Translations under genes and position numbers: made by a program
Assembly: GCA_004557455.1 (NCBI GenBank)
Contig: SFDX01000010.1
Span: 6,221-70,220, forward strand
Length of the DNA stretch: 64,000 nt
Reading direction: 5' to 3'
Source: Akkermansia muciniphila
GTDB taxonomy: Bacteria > Verrucomicrobiota > Verrucomicrobiia > Verrucomicrobiales > Akkermansiaceae
Notes under the pieces: model-generated
What the model was told of the DNA's origin: nothing
What the model saw: only the letters and a program-made list of their open reading frames with translations
The model's database searches: none
Shown: one piece after another, positions 63,382 through 64,000 of the stretch
Layout: every line of letters starts with the position of its first letter
Numbering within the stretch: the stretch's first letter is position 1

Positions 63382-63795
63382 ATGAAATTGGAATCGAAAC
63401 TGTCCAACGACGGCTTCTACTACGAAATCTTTCTTCACCCGGATCAATCTTGCTCTCTCTCGCTTCTCAAAAATGGAGAGACACACCACTCTCTCTCGGG
63501 AACGTGGAGCGCGGAATCTAAGGGGAATGGGAAATTCGAGCTCTCTCTTACCAATTTTACCGATTCTATCGATTCTAAACTGGGTTGTACGATCAGCGTT
63601 ACCTCGTTGGTTAATTTGACCATTTTTGACTATTCGAAGTATCGTGAAGGGGAGCAAGAAGTGGACGCAAAATTTGATGATTTAGCACCCTTCACCCATA
63701 ACCTCCCTAGCACCTCCTCTGGCACCTCATGCGGCTATGGAGGTAGTGCCAATCTGAATTGTACAGTCAAACAAGGGGTTTCCCCCCTGGGATAG
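63382..63795 (+). CDS. Hypothetical protein downstream of invertible region
   Basis: 137 aa from ATG 63382, with no family I recognise. It is Ser/Thr/Asn-rich and probably beta-structured (SCSLSLLKNGETHHSLSGTW, KFELSLTNF, CTISVTSLVNLTIFDY), with a Cys pair at the C-terminal end. The frame is open upstream to 63295 and encodes a Gly/Ser-rich stretch starting Cys-Gly-Gly-Ser directly after a TGA; this looks like the post-lipobox linker of a surface lipoprotein whose signal peptide is missing or out of frame. Predicted to be silent in the present promoter orientation. Confidence 0.5.
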   Translation: MKLESKLSNDGFYYEIFLHPDQSCSLSLLKNGETHHSLSGTWSAESKGNGKFELSLTNFTDSIDSKLGCTISVTSLVNLTIFDYSKYREGEQEVDAKFDDLAPFTHNLPSTSSGTSCGYGGSANLNCTVKQGVSPLG

Positions 63796-63837
63796 TGTTT
63801 CCAATAATCTGCCTCTCCCTTTCCGAGAAGCCACGAC

Positions 63838-63868
63838 GCCCCTGCCGCCTTTGGGTGACAGGGGCTCC
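63838..63868 (+). terminator. Probable terminator
   Basis: GCCCCTG / CAGGGGC 7-bp stem followed by TCCTTT, 43 bp after the hypothetical gene's stop. From here to 64000 nothing further is recognisable. Confidence 0.55.
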
Positions 63869-64000
63869 TTTGGTACGACCGACGCGATATGTGAACTAAA
63901 GTCATTGCCGTCCCATAAGGGGCAAATGGGTGGAGTAGCCGGGATACAGGAAAAATTTGGCGGATGACAGAAATGGTGCTTTGAGATTGGCCGACTACAA

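Overview
The window is about 60% GC by eye and densely coded, with genes on both strands. It looks like a chromosome segment from a Gram-negative bacterium: lpxK, a phosphoethanolamine transferase of the lipid A/periplasmic type, a MacAB-TolC-like efflux set and a lipoprotein outer-membrane channel are all present. A trio of pilin-like proteins resembling the Verrucomicrobia 'Verru_Chthon cassette' suggests Verrucomicrobiota (possibly a gut Akkermansia relative). That assignment is inference; no rRNA is present to settle it, and I saw no tRNA genes or CRISPR array.

Layout. 1-7.7 kb: end of a large DUF3320 helicase/nuclease protein, a DUF1015-serA operon, an OafA-type acyltransferase with SGNH domain, and gpmI. 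7.8-9.5 kb: a 21-bp tandem repeat and an AlbA_2 gene broken by an amber codon. 9.5-15.7 kb: Rep/PcrA helicase, lpxK, a secreted helical protein, RNase R. 15.7-25.3 kb: oxaloacetate decarboxylase/PycB-type carboxyltransferase, phosphoethanolamine transferase, a small membrane protein, rpsM-rpsK-rpsD, alr, a membrane acyltransferase, MarR, uppP. 25.4-34.9 kb: three pseudopilins, lipoate ligase, a Nudix-PPK2-like fusion, mfd, a GH13 amylase. 34.9-47.4 kb: ispE-AhbAB-like operon, glf, dnaN, fabD, two glycosyltransferases, RNase Z, a flavin reductase, aconitase, a HipB-like regulator. 47.4-56.0 kb: an AT-richer surface-glycan island that truncates hipA. 56.2-61.2 kb: macA-macB-macB-tolC operon. 61.2-64 kb: an ABC-F ATPase, an invertible-promoter-like region and a hypothetical gene.

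The most interesting feature is in the glycan island. Two divergent glycosyltransferase operons are separated by a roughly 280-bp segment bounded by perfect 26-bp inverted repeats. Each repeat contains the 19-bp palindrome ACAGCATTGAGAATGCTGT, which falls exactly between -35 and -10, so inverting the segment would move a TTGACT -35 from the leftward operon to the rightward one. A second locus at 63.05-63.21 kb has the same design: its palindrome has a different central trinucleotide (AAG instead of GAG), and the predicted flip creates TTGACA-N17-TATGCT. This looks like a multi-locus phase-variation system run by a recombinase that is not in this window.

A second pattern is genome-wide: at least sixteen genes have a sigma70-like promoter whose -10 hexamer ends only 6-9 nt before the start codon, which predicts leaderless mRNAs. 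Many operon-internal genes, including ribosomal protein genes, also lack a Shine-Dalgarno sequence.

Cell-envelope functions dominate the window. LpxK, the phosphoethanolamine transferase, two acyltransferases, UppP, Alr, UDP-galactopyranose mutase with a GlfT-like transferase, and the switchable glycan operons would together shape the cell surface.
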